From positions 1 to 25,590 of the forward strand of contig CAXTUB010000024.1 in the NCBI GenBank assembly GCA_964247385.1: 25,590 bases of DNA. Direction: 5' to 3'. Both the position numbers and the translations under genes were made by a program. This document shows positions 16,929 through 24,273 of this stretch, piece by piece. Numbering within the stretch: position 1 is the first letter of the stretch; the number at the start of each line of letters is the position of its first letter. The stretch is from TMP-86 sp964247385. Its GTDB lineage: Bacteria; Pseudomonadota; Gammaproteobacteria; Steroidobacterales; Steroidobacteraceae. The notes under the pieces are model-generated. The model saw only the letters and a program-made list of their open reading frames with translations. It made no database searches and was not told the origin of the DNA.

Positions 16929-16994
16929 TTATTTCTTTTTGGCTGCCTTTTTCTTTGCAACCTTCTTCTTCGCCTTTTTCGCTTTCGCTGCCAT
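16929..16994 (-). CDS. 21-residue lysine/alanine-rich basic protein
   Basis: A very short gene: ATG at 16992-16994, then 20 codons and TAA at 16929-16931. The product is M plus only Ala, Lys and one Val (12 Lys of 21), resembling a fragment of a histone H1-like/AlgP-type tail. It has a GGAG Shine-Dalgarno about 8 nt upstream, a good sigma70 promoter and a strong terminator, so the unit looks like a real independent gene. A charged peptide of this kind could bind DNA, RNA or ribosomes; this is inference. The AAA/AAG mix and the use of both GCA and GCG argue against a simple repeat slippage artefact. It could alternatively be a small RNA whose ORF is incidental. Confidence 0.7.
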   Translation of the reverse strand: MAAKAKKAKKKVAKKKAAKKK

Positions 16995-17029
16995 GTTAAA
17001 ACTCCGTTGTCGGGTTAGTCCGGGGACCG

Positions 17030-17057
17030 AGTATATACACGGTGAACCAAATTACAA
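17030..17057 (-). promoter_or_regulatory. Sigma70 promoter of the Lys/Ala-rich small gene
   Basis: On the minus strand TTGTAA (17052-17057) and TATACT (17030-17035) are spaced by 16 nt, each close to consensus and lying in locally AT-rich sequence. The start site would be near 17023, giving a leader of about 29 nt containing the GGAG ribosome site. Confidence 0.6.
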
Positions 17058-17066
17058 GCGATACGC

Positions 17067-17087
17067 ACACTCATGATTGAAGTGTGT
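17067..17087 (-). terminator. Small hairpin after the EVE-domain gene
   Basis: CACACT (17067-17072) and AGTGTG (17082-17087) can form a six-pair stem with a nine-base loop 10 bp after the EVE gene stop. There is no clear T-tract on the minus strand, so it is at most a weak terminator or an mRNA 3' end. Confidence 0.3.
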
Positions 17088-17097
17088 TAGGCATCTC

Positions 17098-17562
17098 TCA
17101 CTCGAGAGACAAAATGAAATCCCATTCCTGCTTCTTCACCGGCATGACGGAGAGGCGATTGCCTCGACGCAGGAGCGCGAAGTCGCGCAACGTGGCCTGT
17201 TTTTGTGACTTCAACTCGTCGAGGGTGATGATGCGGTCGAAGCGCCGCTCCAGCGTCACGTCGACGCAATACCAGCGCGGATTGCTGGGATCGCTCTCGG
17301 CGTCGTAATACGCATGCTTGCGATCGAGCGCGGTCGCATCCACATATCCCGCGCTCGCGATCTTGATGATTCCCGCGATGCCGGTGGGATCGGCACTCGA
17401 GTGATAAAAAAACGCGCGGTCGCCGGGCTTCATCTCATCGCGAAGCATGTTCCGGGCCTGGTAATTCCGAACGCCATCCCACGCCGCAGTGCGCCGCGGG
17501 CTTTTTTCCAAGTGCTCGATGCCGAATACCGACGGCTCGGATTTCAACAACCAGTAATTCAT
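17098..17562 (-). CDS. EVE-domain protein (thymocyte nuclear protein 1-like)
   Basis: A 154-residue single-domain protein. The MNYWLLKSEPSVFGIEHL start, WDGVRNYQARNMLRDEMKPGDRAFFYHS and GIAGIIKIASAGYVD are EVE-domain signatures of the PUA-like fold. EVE domains are thought to bind modified nucleobases in nucleic acids. No nuclease or other partner domain is fused here. The ATG at 17560-17562 overlaps the fau stop by 4 nt (ATGA), and an AAAGGCGGAG Shine-Dalgarno lies inside the end of fau. It is the last gene of the zapB-like - zapA - ssrS - fau series on this strand. The conserved placement after fau is known in xanthomonads. The molecular role is not established. Confidence 0.9.
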   Translation of the reverse strand: MNYWLLKSEPSVFGIEHLEKSPRRTAAWDGVRNYQARNMLRDEMKPGDRAFFYHSSADPTGIAGIIKIASAGYVDATALDRKHAYYDAESDPSNPRWYCVDVTLERRFDRIITLDELKSQKQATLRDFALLRRGNRLSVMPVKKQEWDFILSLE

Positions 17563-18176
17563 GCTCCGCCTTTCTGTTGCTCGAGACCATGACCCAACTG
17601 CTCGAAGCCGCGCTCGCTCACGACGCCATCGAGAGCGATGTCCCACGGCTGCGCAACGATGCCGGCCACACGCTGACACTCGAAAGCGAGACCAATGAAG
17701 CGCGGCCCGCGCCAACTTGCGCGCGTGCGGCGAAAGCTCAACGCTCGATCGTAAAAGCCGGCGCCCATGCCAAGGCGCGCGCCGCTCGAATCGAAGCCGA
17801 CCAATGGCAGAAGAACGAGATCGAGCCATTGCGGGGCGATGAACCGCACTGAGGCGCGGCGCGAATCGCGGAGTCCGGCATGCGCATGCTCCAGCGAGAC
17901 AAAACGCATCCGCCGGCTTTCCAAGTGCACGATGCGCGGGGCAAAGAGATGCACGCGGCGCTCACGCGCCAATGCGACGATGGGCGCCGTGTCGACTTCG
18001 CTTCCGATGGGCAAATAGAGCGCGACCCGCGCTCCACATGTGAACTCGCGCTGCCTCGAGACATGCTCTGCGATACGCCGAGAGAAGATCTTGCGCTCGA
18101 CGAGCGGCAGCGTGCGGCGGCGCGCAAGCAATGCAGCACGCAGTGCGGCCTTCGTGTTGAGACTCGCGGGAGGGAT
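17559..18176 (-). CDS. fau: 5-formyltetrahydrofolate cyclo-ligase
   Basis: An ATP-dependent enzyme that converts 5-formyl-THF to 5,10-methenyl-THF. The hallmark GFDSSGARLGMGAGFYDRAL and the N-terminal ALRAALLARRR basic helix identify it. The stop overlaps the EVE start. The start is unresolved. Family similarity begins near 18152, yet from there back to the 3' end of the 6S RNA (18177) there is no in-frame ATG, GTG or TTG. The first in-frame ATG (18275) lies inside the 6S RNA, and the first TTG (18131) cuts into the conserved region. The coordinate given is the edge of the 6S RNA (an ATC codon), about 205 residues. In E. coli the equivalent gene (ygfA) is cotranscribed with 6S RNA. Confidence 0.85.
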   Translation of the reverse strand: MPPASLNTKAALRAALLARRRTLPLVERKIFSRRIAEHVSRQREFTCGARVALYLPIGSEVDTAPIVALARERRVHLFAPRIVHLESRRMRFVSLEHAHAGLRDSRRASVRFIAPQWLDLVLLPLVGFDSSGARLGMGAGFYDRALSFRRTRASWRGPRFIGLAFECQRVAGIVAQPWDIALDGVVSERGFEQLGHGLEQQKGGA

Positions 18177-18366
18177 GGCGTCACCCGCCTGTGCCGTGTT
18201 GGACCGTTGCTCCCGACCTGAGCAACAGGTGGGGCCCACTGCGGCAGCTTCAGGCTTTCCGCTCGATGCGGACATGCACAACGCTGCCTGCAAGCAATAG
18301 CCCCTGGGGTTTACAAATTAGGGTCAGGAGGTTACCCGGCCCGCCTCGAACACCGCAGGTGACGCC
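18177..18366 (-). ncRNA. ssrS: 6S RNA
   Basis: A 190-nt RNA between zapA and fau, the conserved gammaproteobacterial location. Its ends form a 12-bp closing stem (18355-18366 with 18177-18188, one G-U), as expected for 6S RNA. Inside are a terminal CCGC-AUCGA-GCGG hairpin followed by AAAGCCU, matching the E. coli GUCCGUCCGAGAAGCCU region, and a GUUGCUC/GAGCAAC hairpin in the 3' arm where E. coli has one. The 5' GUGUUCGAGGCGGGCC resembles the E. coli GAUGUUCGCAAGCGGGCC. 6S RNA mimics an open promoter and sequesters sigma70 RNA polymerase in stationary phase. The ends are set by the stem and may be off by a few nucleotides. Confidence 0.9.
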
Positions 18367-18423
18367 AAATTTGATCGTCGCTCGAAATGCGTCCGACTCG
18401 AGGCGCTGCGCGCGATGCGCAAA

Positions 18424-18738
18424 TCACAACTCGAGTTGTTGGCCGCGTTCCAACGCAGACTCTACCCGCTCGCGTAAGTTTCGCAAGCGGCCAGTCACGT
18501 CATTTTCGATGGAGTTGTCACGGTTTCGCGTGCGCAGCAACTCGTTGGCCATGTTGAGCGCGGCGATCACCGCGATGCGGTCGAGTCCGACCACCTTGCC
18601 CGAGTCGCGAATCTCACGCATCCGGTTGTTCAGATATTCCGCGGAGTCGAGCAAATCCGATCGCTCGTCCATCGGGCAGGTCACGTGATATTCCTTCTCC
18701 AGGATTCGCACACTGACGCGCGCCGGCGCTTCGCTCAC
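18424..18738 (-). CDS. zapA: Cell division protein ZapA
   Basis: A 104-residue cytosolic protein that binds and bundles FtsZ filaments. It has the ZapA pattern: an N-terminal globular part (VSVRILEKEYHVTCP, ERSDLLDSAEYLNNRMREIR), the DRIAVIAALNMANELL helix and a C-terminal coiled coil from about residue 75. The GTG at 18736-18738 overlaps the stop of the preceding coiled-coil gene (GTGA), so the two are translationally coupled. It is followed by 6S RNA 57 bp later. The gene order is the same as in pseudomonads. Confidence 0.95.
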   Translation of the reverse strand: MSEAPARVSVRILEKEYHVTCPMDERSDLLDSAEYLNNRMREIRDSGKVVGLDRIAVIAALNMANELLRTRNRDNSIENDVTGRLRNLRERVESALERGQQLEL

Positions 18739-18968
18739 GCTTGCTCCATGGACTTGAGACGGCCGATCATGGCCTCGACTCGAGCGCGCACTTGCTCATT
18801 CTTGTGCAAGAGCCCCGCGCGTTCGGTGGTGAGAGTGTCCTGCCGGTTACGCAATGCGCGGTTCTCTTCTTTCAGGTGCGCAAGGGTTCCCACGAGCTCC
18901 TCGATGCGTCGCTCGAGGCGGCGCAGCTCCACTTCCACCGAGGAGCGTAGTTGTGAGTCATTCGCCAT
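18735..18968 (-). CDS. ZapB-like small coiled-coil protein (TIGR02449 family)
   Basis: A 77-residue, almost entirely helical protein. Heptads of Leu/Val/Ile run from about residue 12 to 72 (RRLERRIEELVGTLAHLKEE and on), indicating a long coiled coil without any enzymatic motif. It matches the small TIGR02449-type protein found directly upstream of zapA in pseudomonads and xanthomonads, and probably works with ZapA at the division ring in the manner of ZapB. The ATG at 18966-18968 is preceded by no Shine-Dalgarno but by a TATATT box exactly 6 nt upstream, suggesting a leaderless mRNA. A longer frame back to 19013 overlaps that promoter and is rejected. Confidence 0.85.
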   Translation of the reverse strand: MANDSQLRSSVEVELRRLERRIEELVGTLAHLKEENRALRNRQDTLTTERAGLLHKNEQVRARVEAMIGRLKSMEQA

Positions 18969-18974
18969 GCCTGC

Positions 18975-19002
18975 AATATAAGCCTGCGCACGGCCATTGC
19001 AA
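18975..19002 (-). promoter_or_regulatory. Sigma70 promoter of the zapB-like - zapA - (ssrS - fau) series, apparently leaderless
   Basis: On the minus strand TTGCAA (18997-19002), a 16-nt spacer and TATATT (18975-18980) are followed by six bases, GCAGGC, and then the ATG. A start seven bases after the -10 box falls on the A of the ATG (18968). Confidence 0.55.
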
Positions 19003-19079
19003 AGTGCGCGCATGAGTGAGCGCCGCGGCCGGCTCGTGCCGGCGCAGGCTGCAAGCGTACGCGGACGTACGTGCTGCGT

Positions 19080-19085
19080 TATGAT
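19080..19085 (+). promoter_or_regulatory. -10-like box directly before ygfB
   Basis: TATGAT (19080-19085) is followed by CCTTTC and the ATG at 19092, the same six-base spacing as in the divergent zapB-like gene. No good -35 is visible 16-18 bp upstream. If used, the ygfB mRNA would be leaderless. Confidence 0.4.
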
Positions 19086-19091
19086 CCTTTC

Positions 19092-19655
19092 ATGATGGCA
19101 GCGGTCTTATTCAGAGACTTCGAGGATGTCTTGGCGGGCGCTGGCAGTCATGCCGACGCTGCGGAGGCACACGGCTGTCTGTGCGGCGCTTTATGTTCTA
19201 TCTCGTTTTACCGAATGCAGGATTGGATCAATGAAGTGCTGCCCGATCCTTGCGCACTGTCCGCCGAATCGAGCGCGGTGCTCGAGCGCGTCTTCGAAGT
19301 CACCACCTCCGCGTTTGGCGAGCAGGGCATGCAGTTCGAGCCTTTGCTGCCGGCGGAAGATTCGCCGCTGAACGGCCGTGCCAATGCCCTCGGCTTGTGG
19401 TGCACCGGCTTTTTGTATGGGTTAGGCGCGGGCAAGCTTTCGGATTTGTCGGCGCTTCCCGGCGACGTGGGTGAGATCGTGCGCGATTTTTCCGAGATCT
19501 CCCGTGCCACGGGGGACGAATCGGAATCGGATGAGTCGAACGAGCAGGCCTATACGGAGCTCGTGGAATTCATTCGCGTGGGTGCTCAAGTGGTGTTCGA
19601 GGAGTTGCAGCCGCTGCGTCAGCAGGCATACCCCGAGACGCCTCGCCTGCATTGA
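19092..19655 (+). CDS. ygfB: YgfB/YecA-family (UPF0149) protein
   Basis: A 187-residue acidic cytosolic protein of the UPF0149 family. Characteristic segments are AAEAHGCLCGALC (residues 28-40), NALGLWCTGFLYGLGAG and the acidic C-terminal part SESDESNEQAYTELVEFIRVGA. It contains no known enzymatic motif. In Pseudomonas the homologue affects ampDh3 expression and beta-lactam resistance. It is the first gene of the ygfB - pepP - ubiH - ubiI-like operon, diverging from zapB/zapA as in many gammaproteobacteria. ATG codons at 19092 and 19095 are both possible. A GTG at 19071 is less likely because it overlaps the -10-like box. Confidence 0.92.
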   Translation: MMAAVLFRDFEDVLAGAGSHADAAEAHGCLCGALCSISFYRMQDWINEVLPDPCALSAESSAVLERVFEVTTSAFGEQGMQFEPLLPAEDSPLNGRANALGLWCTGFLYGLGAGKLSDLSALPGDVGEIVRDFSEISRATGDESESDESNEQAYTELVEFIRVGAQVVFEELQPLRQQAYPETPRLH

Positions 19656-19661
19656 AACTAC

Positions 19662-20966
19662 GTGCGCGTCGATGAATTCGCCCGACGTCGCCGCCAACTC
19701 ATGCGCATCATTGGCCGTGACGCCATCGCCCTGCTGCCAGCGGCTCCCGTGCGCATGCGCAACGGCAATGTCGAATACGCGTACCGCCAGGACAGTCATT
19801 TCTTTTACCTGACGGGTTTTGGTGAGCCCGAGGCAGTCGCTGCGCTCATCCCAGGCCGGCCTCAGGGAGAGTACGTGCTGTTCGTGCGCGAGCGCGATGC
19901 GCAGCGCGAGGCCTGGGATGGACACCGGGCAGGGCCGGACGGCGCCGTGGCGCAATTCGGCGCCGACGATGCTTTTCCCATGGCGGACATCGACGAGATT
20001 CTTCCGGGGCTCATGGAGCAGCGCACCCGCATTTACTACACCGTGGGTGTTCATCTCGAATTCGATCCGCGTGTCATTGCCTGGGTGAACGCGTTGCGTG
20101 CGCGGCGGCCGCAGGGGGCCCGCGCTCCGCAAGAATTCGTCTCGCTCGACCACGTGCTCAACGATCTTCGCTTGTATAAGAGCTCGCGCGAGCAAGCGAG
20201 TCTGCGCCGCGCCGCGGCCATCGGAGTGCGCGCGCATCGGCGTGTCATGCACTTTGCGAAGCCGGGCCGGATGGAATACGAAGTCATGGCGGAGATCGAG
20301 CATGAATTCCGCTCGCACAATGCCCAAGCCTCGTACCAACCCATCGTCGGCGGCGGCGTCAACGCGTGCGTGCTGCACTACCGCGCCAACTCCGCGCGGC
20401 TCCAGGCGGGCGAGCTATTGCTGGTGGACGCCGGTTGCGAGTTCGAATCGTATGCATCCGATATCACTCGCACCTTGCCGGTCGGCGGCCGCTTCACTGC
20501 TGCGCAGCGTGCCGTTTACGACATCGTGCTGCGCGCGCAGCGCGCCGCCATCGACATGGTGCGTCCGGGAAATCATTGGGATCAACCGCACGCAGCGGCA
20601 GTGCGCATCATTACGCAAGGACTGGTGCGATTGGGCCTGCTCAAGGGCCGGCCGGCGCGGCTCATCAAGGAGGGCGCGTACCGGCAATTCTTCAATCATC
20701 GCACCGGCCATTGGCTTGGTCTCGACGTGCACGATGTCGGCGATTATCGGGTTGGCGGCGAGTGGCGCGTCCTCGAGCCCGGCATGGTCATGACCGTCGA
20801 GCCCGGCATTTATATCCGTCCCAGCACACACGTGCCCAAGTCTTTCTGGAACATCGGCGTGCGCATCGAGGACGACGTGCTGGTCACCCGCGCCGCGCCC
20901 GACGTGCTCACGCAGGATCTCGCGAAAGACGCTGATGAAGTAGAGCGTCTCATGCAGGCCGCGTGA
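19662..20966 (+). CDS. pepP: Xaa-Pro aminopeptidase (aminopeptidase P II)
   Basis: A 434-residue cytosolic metallopeptidase that removes the N-terminal residue before proline. The pita-bread catalytic domain carries the complete dinuclear metal site: D256 and D267 (VDAGCEFESYASDITRT), H350 (FNHRTGHWLG), E380 (TVEPGIYI) and E403 (VRIEDDVLV), with H357 as an additional active-site histidine. The N-terminal domain has the YRQDSHFFYLTGFGEPEAV pattern of aminopeptidase P. These positions lie within four residues of the E. coli enzyme. It starts at a GTG 6 bp after the ygfB stop and is part of the same operon. Confidence 0.96.
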   Translation: MRVDEFARRRRQLMRIIGRDAIALLPAAPVRMRNGNVEYAYRQDSHFFYLTGFGEPEAVAALIPGRPQGEYVLFVRERDAQREAWDGHRAGPDGAVAQFGADDAFPMADIDEILPGLMEQRTRIYYTVGVHLEFDPRVIAWVNALRARRPQGARAPQEFVSLDHVLNDLRLYKSSREQASLRRAAAIGVRAHRRVMHFAKPGRMEYEVMAEIEHEFRSHNAQASYQPIVGGGVNACVLHYRANSARLQAGELLLVDAGCEFESYASDITRTLPVGGRFTAAQRAVYDIVLRAQRAAIDMVRPGNHWDQPHAAAVRIITQGLVRLGLLKGRPARLIKEGAYRQFFNHRTGHWLGLDVHDVGDYRVGGEWRVLEPGMVMTVEPGIYIRPSTHVPKSFWNIGVRIEDDVLVTRAAPDVLTQDLAKDADEVERLMQAA

Positions 20967-20982
20967 TCTGCATGCACTCTTC

Positions 20983-22230
20983 GTGAGCGCACGGTCTGAT
21001 TCGGCCGACGAGTTCGACGTAGCCATTGTGGGCGGCGGAATGGTGGGCGCCACTTTGGCGCTGGCGCTGGGCCGCCTCGATGCACGAATCGCCCTGATCG
21101 AGCGCACCGCGCCCGATGCGGCGGAGCAATCGAGCTTCGATGAGCGCACCACGGCGCTGTCGAATGCCAGCCGCCGTATTTTCGAAGCGCTGGGTGTGTG
21201 GCGCTCGGTGCAAGCGTTGGCTACGCCGATTCTCAAAATTCACGTATCAGAGCGTGGACGATTCGGCTTTGCGCGCATCGATGCGCGCGAGCAGGGGCTT
21301 GATGCGCTCGGTTACGTTCTTTCCAATCGCGAGCTCGGTCGTGTCGTCTGGAATCTGCTCGAGCACACGCCTGGCGTGCGGGTGTTTTGTCCGGCCGAAG
21401 TCCGTGGCTTGCGCGCAGCTGACGAAGCGGGCGGCGAGCATGTTCACGTGGAGCTGCAAGGCGAGTCCGCCGAGGTGCGGGCCAAGCTCGTAGTGGCCGC
21501 GGACGGCGCACAGTCCAAGGTCGCGCAAGCGGCCGGCATCAAGTCCGTTGCGTCTGATTATCATGAGACCGCGCTGGTCAGCGTGGTGTTGCCGCAGCGA
21601 TTTCATGCCCACGTTGCGTATGAGCGATTCACCGACGAAGGACCGCTCGCGCTGTTGCCGTTATCCGATGGCCGCTGCGCTCTGGTGCTCACGCTCGATC
21701 AGCACACCGTGCCGCAGGCCTTGGGCTGGAGCGATGCGGAGTTTTTGCGCGAGGTGCAAGCCCGCTTCGGCTTTCGCTTGGGACGGTTCTTGCACACCGG
21801 CAGGCGCGCCGCTTATCCGCTCGCTCTGCGATGCGCAGAGTCGACCAGCGCATCGCGCTGCATCGTCATGGGCAATGCCGCGCAGACGCTGCATCCCGTG
21901 GCGGGCATGGGATTCAATTTGGGGCTGCGCGATGCCGCCTGCCTCGCGGAGCTCATTGCACGCGATCTCAACGCGGCCGAGAGCGATTTCGGTCGCGAGG
22001 CTCTGTTGCGCGAATACGATGCGTGGCGCGCGCAAGACCGGCGCGGCGTCATCGCCTTCACCGATACTTTAGTGCGCACCTTTAACAATCCTTTGAGCAC
22101 GGTGGGATGGGCGCGGCGCGCAGGCTTGCTTGCGTTCGATTTGTTGCCGCCCGCCAAAGCCGCCCTGGCGCGTCTCGCGTCCGGCTCGGCGCGCGGTCCG
22201 CGTCTTGCGCGCGGTGTGCCATGGTCATGA
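20983..22230 (+). CDS. ubiH: 2-octaprenyl-6-methoxyphenol 4-hydroxylase UbiH
   Basis: A 415-residue class A FAD monooxygenase that hydroxylates the ubiquinone ring precursor (C4 step in E. coli numbering). It shows the FAD motif VGGGMVG (16-22), the DG motif VAADGAQSKV (171-180) and the UbiH-specific second FAD motif MGNAAQTLHPVAGMGFNLGLRD (from 296). GNAAQ, rather than GDAAH, is what separates UbiH from UbiI/VisC. It starts at GTG 16 bp after pepP, with no obvious Shine-Dalgarno, and its stop overlaps the next flavoprotein gene by ATGA. Membrane association is expected from its lipid substrate, but no transmembrane segment is seen. Confidence 0.94.
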   Translation: MSARSDSADEFDVAIVGGGMVGATLALALGRLDARIALIERTAPDAAEQSSFDERTTALSNASRRIFEALGVWRSVQALATPILKIHVSERGRFGFARIDAREQGLDALGYVLSNRELGRVVWNLLEHTPGVRVFCPAEVRGLRAADEAGGEHVHVELQGESAEVRAKLVVAADGAQSKVAQAAGIKSVASDYHETALVSVVLPQRFHAHVAYERFTDEGPLALLPLSDGRCALVLTLDQHTVPQALGWSDAEFLREVQARFGFRLGRFLHTGRRAAYPLALRCAESTSASRCIVMGNAAQTLHPVAGMGFNLGLRDAACLAELIARDLNAAESDFGREALLREYDAWRAQDRRGVIAFTDTLVRTFNNPLSTVGWARRAGLLAFDLLPPAKAALARLASGSARGPRLARGVPWS

Positions 22231-23417
22231 TGCGCGACTTCGATTTCATCGTTGCGGGCGCAGGCGTGACCGGCGCAACGTTTGCAGCCGCCGCGGCCGA
22301 GCGAGGCATCGTACCCGCGGGACGCATCGCGCTCATCGATGCGCGGATGGCGCCGGCTCCGGCGGTGGATGCCGATCTCGATGTGCGAGTTTTCGCGCTC
22401 AACCGCGCATCTCAGCGGCTGCTTGGGTCGATCGGTGCCTGGGATTGCATCGAGCCGCGCCGCCGCTTCGCATACGAGCGCATGCGCGTATGGGATGCGC
22501 GCAGCGGTGCGCGTTCAACCGCCGCGGTCCAATTCGATGCGGCAGAGATCGGCGAGCCAGACTTGGGCCACATCGTCGATGGCCGTGCGCTCCAGGCGTG
22601 CGCGGTGCAAGCCGCGCGTGAGCGCGGCGTGATTCTCATCGAGGCCGCACTCGACTCGATCGAGGTGACCGAGCTCGCCGTGAACGTGAGCTTGCAAGAT
22701 GGCCGCAAGCTCCGAGCGGGGCTCTTGATCGCGGCGGACGGTCGCAGCTCCAAGGTGCGTACGAGTCTCGGCTTTTCCAGTGTGGTGCGCAGCTATGCGC
22801 AGACCGCGCTCGTGGGCAATGTGAAGACCTCGAAACCGCATGAAGCCACGGCGTGGCAGCGATTCTTGCCGGAAGGGCCGCTGGCGTTCTTGCCGCTCGC
22901 CGATGGGCGTAGCTCGATGGTGTGGACGCTGCCAACGCAGCGTGCCTTGGAATTGCACGGTCCGCTCCGCGCGGAACTGGACTCCGCACTCACCACGGCG
23001 AGCGATGCGTTGCTGGGTGCGTGCCAAGTAGGTGCTACGGCCACCTTTCCCTTGATGCTGCAATACTCCACTCAGTACGTCGCTCCGCGCTGCGCGTTGC
23101 TTGCGGATGCAGCCCATACCGTGCACCCGCTGGCCGGTCAGGGCCTGAACCTCGGCTTGGCTGATTGTGAGGCGCTGCTTGCAGCGCTTGGCGGGGCACC
23201 GGTCGCGCGCATGGCGGATCTGTCGGTGCTCAGGGTCTACGAGCGCGCTCGCAAGACTCGTAATCTCGTGCAAGCGGGCGCATTCGATGCGCTGAATCGC
23301 TTATTCTCAAATGATGATGAGCTTCTCGGTCGACTTCGCACGACGGGTCTCGCGGCTGTTGCGCGTGCGCCTTGGGCGCGCCGGCTGTTCGCGCGACGAG
23401 CGTTGGGAATCGCATGA
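22227..23417 (+). CDS. ubiI: UbiI/VisC-like FAD-dependent ubiquinone-biosynthesis hydroxylase
   Basis: A 396-residue paralogue of UbiH directly downstream of it. The motifs are the FAD site AGAGVTG (10-16), the DG motif IAADGRSSKV (168-177) and ADAAHTVHPLAGQGLNLGLADCE (from 293). The DAAH form and its position match UbiI (formerly VisC), the C5-hydroxylase of ubiquinone synthesis. The N-terminal part is rather divergent, with an Ala-rich first helix and a long APAPAVDADLDVRVFALN loop, so a related hydroxylase such as UbiL or UbiM cannot be excluded. ATG codons at 22221, 22227 and 22230 are all possible; 22227 gives the ATGA overlap. The frame is open further upstream but only inside ubiH. Confidence 0.85.
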   Translation: MMRDFDFIVAGAGVTGATFAAAAAERGIVPAGRIALIDARMAPAPAVDADLDVRVFALNRASQRLLGSIGAWDCIEPRRRFAYERMRVWDARSGARSTAAVQFDAAEIGEPDLGHIVDGRALQACAVQAARERGVILIEAALDSIEVTELAVNVSLQDGRKLRAGLLIAADGRSSKVRTSLGFSSVVRSYAQTALVGNVKTSKPHEATAWQRFLPEGPLAFLPLADGRSSMVWTLPTQRALELHGPLRAELDSALTTASDALLGACQVGATATFPLMLQYSTQYVAPRCALLADAAHTVHPLAGQGLNLGLADCEALLAALGGAPVARMADLSVLRVYERARKTRNLVQAGAFDALNRLFSNDDELLGRLRTTGLAAVARAPWARRLFARRALGIA

Positions 23418-23439
23418 CATTCATTGAGTTGCAGTGCAG

Positions 23440-23886
23440 ATGAGCTGGGTCGAAAAATTCAATGCGCTGGTGCAAGGCCAGTTTCCCGGATTTCTCGGCA
23501 TGCGATTCAGGGAAGCCTCGCCGCAACGCATGGTGCTCGAGATGCCGGTGCGCCCGGAATTCTCAGCGCCCAACGGGTACTTGCATGCGGGCGCCATCGT
23601 TTCATTGGCTGATACCGCATGTGGTTTCGGCTGCCGCTTGAATTTGCCTGAAGGGTCGCGTGGTTTCACCACCATCGAGCTCAAATCCAATCACTTGGGC
23701 ACCGCGCACGACGGCGTGCTCGTCTGTACCGCGACGCCGGTGCATGTCGGGCGCAGCACGCATGTTTGGGATGCGATGGTCGAGCACGAGCCATCGCATC
23801 GCCGCCTCGTCATATTCCGCTGCACTCAGCTCATTCTCTCCGGGGAAGGCGCGGATGCACGTTGGAGCGCATCGCGCTTCGGGTAG
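23440..23886 (+). CDS. PaaI-family hotdog-fold thioesterase
   Basis: A 148-residue cytosolic acyl-CoA thioesterase of the PaaI/YbgC-like hotdog superfamily. The active-site helix region NGYLHAGAIVSLADTACGFG (45-64) carries the HxG and D58 expected for the family, and the following strands include FTTIELKSNHLGTA and GRSTHVWDAMV. The usual HGG is HAG here. It lies 22 bp after the ubiI-like gene on the same strand and could be the last gene of that operon. The ATG at 23440 is preferred to a GTG two codons upstream; the ribosome site is weak. The substrate is unknown. Phenylacetyl-CoA or other aromatic acyl-CoA is possible. Confidence 0.88.
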   Translation: MSWVEKFNALVQGQFPGFLGMRFREASPQRMVLEMPVRPEFSAPNGYLHAGAIVSLADTACGFGCRLNLPEGSRGFTTIELKSNHLGTAHDGVLVCTATPVHVGRSTHVWDAMVEHEPSHRRLVIFRCTQLILSGEGADARWSASRFG

Positions 23887-23919
23887 AGCAGCGCCGCCGC
23901 ATGCACGGCGTGGCGCAGC

Positions 23920-24273
23920 TCATGAATTGAGTTGATCGATCTTCGCTGCGCAGATGAAGTCGTTCTGCGAAAGCCCGCCGATCGCATGGGTCGAATAGGC
24001 GAGGCGCGCATAGCCATAGCCGATCTCCAGATCCGGGTGATGATCTTCGGCGTTGGCAATGTGCGCCACGGCGTTCACGAAGCTCATCGTGCGGTAAAAA
24101 TCCCTGAACTTGTATGCGCGGTTGAGCCGCAGGCCGTCGGCGCTCAGGGTCCAATCGGTGTGCAGGGCTTTCAGCAATTCTTTTGCGGCGCTGCGCGCCA
24201 GCGGCTCCACGCCGCCTTCGCACGGCACGCATCGTTTGAGATGTAGCGCCTCAGACTCACTTTCTGGATTCAT
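23920..24273 (-). CDS. phhB: Pterin-4a-carbinolamine dehydratase
   Basis: A 117-residue cytosolic protein that dehydrates 4a-hydroxytetrahydrobiopterin, recycling the cofactor of aromatic amino-acid hydroxylases. The signature EDHHPDLEIGYGYARLAYSTH (71-91) followed by AIGGLSQNDF contains the conserved HH pair and the TH...GGL end. The N-terminal 20 residues with two cysteines (RCVPCEGG) are typical of bacterial forms. The ATG overlaps the ispG stop (ATGA at 24270-24273), so it is translationally coupled to ispG. No phenylalanine hydroxylase gene lies in the window, so its partner, if any, is elsewhere. Confidence 0.93.
   Translation of the reverse strand: MNPESESEALHLKRCVPCEGGVEPLARSAAKELLKALHTDWTLSADGLRLNRAYKFRDFYRTMSFVNAVAHIANAEDHHPDLEIGYGYARLAYSTHAIGGLSQNDFICAAKIDQLNS

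Noticed and set aside
17562..17829. N-terminal extension of the EVE protein within the fau gene
   Set aside because: The EVE family starts at MNYWLLKSEP, with a Shine-Dalgarno directly before it. The extension is an out-of-frame reading of fau.
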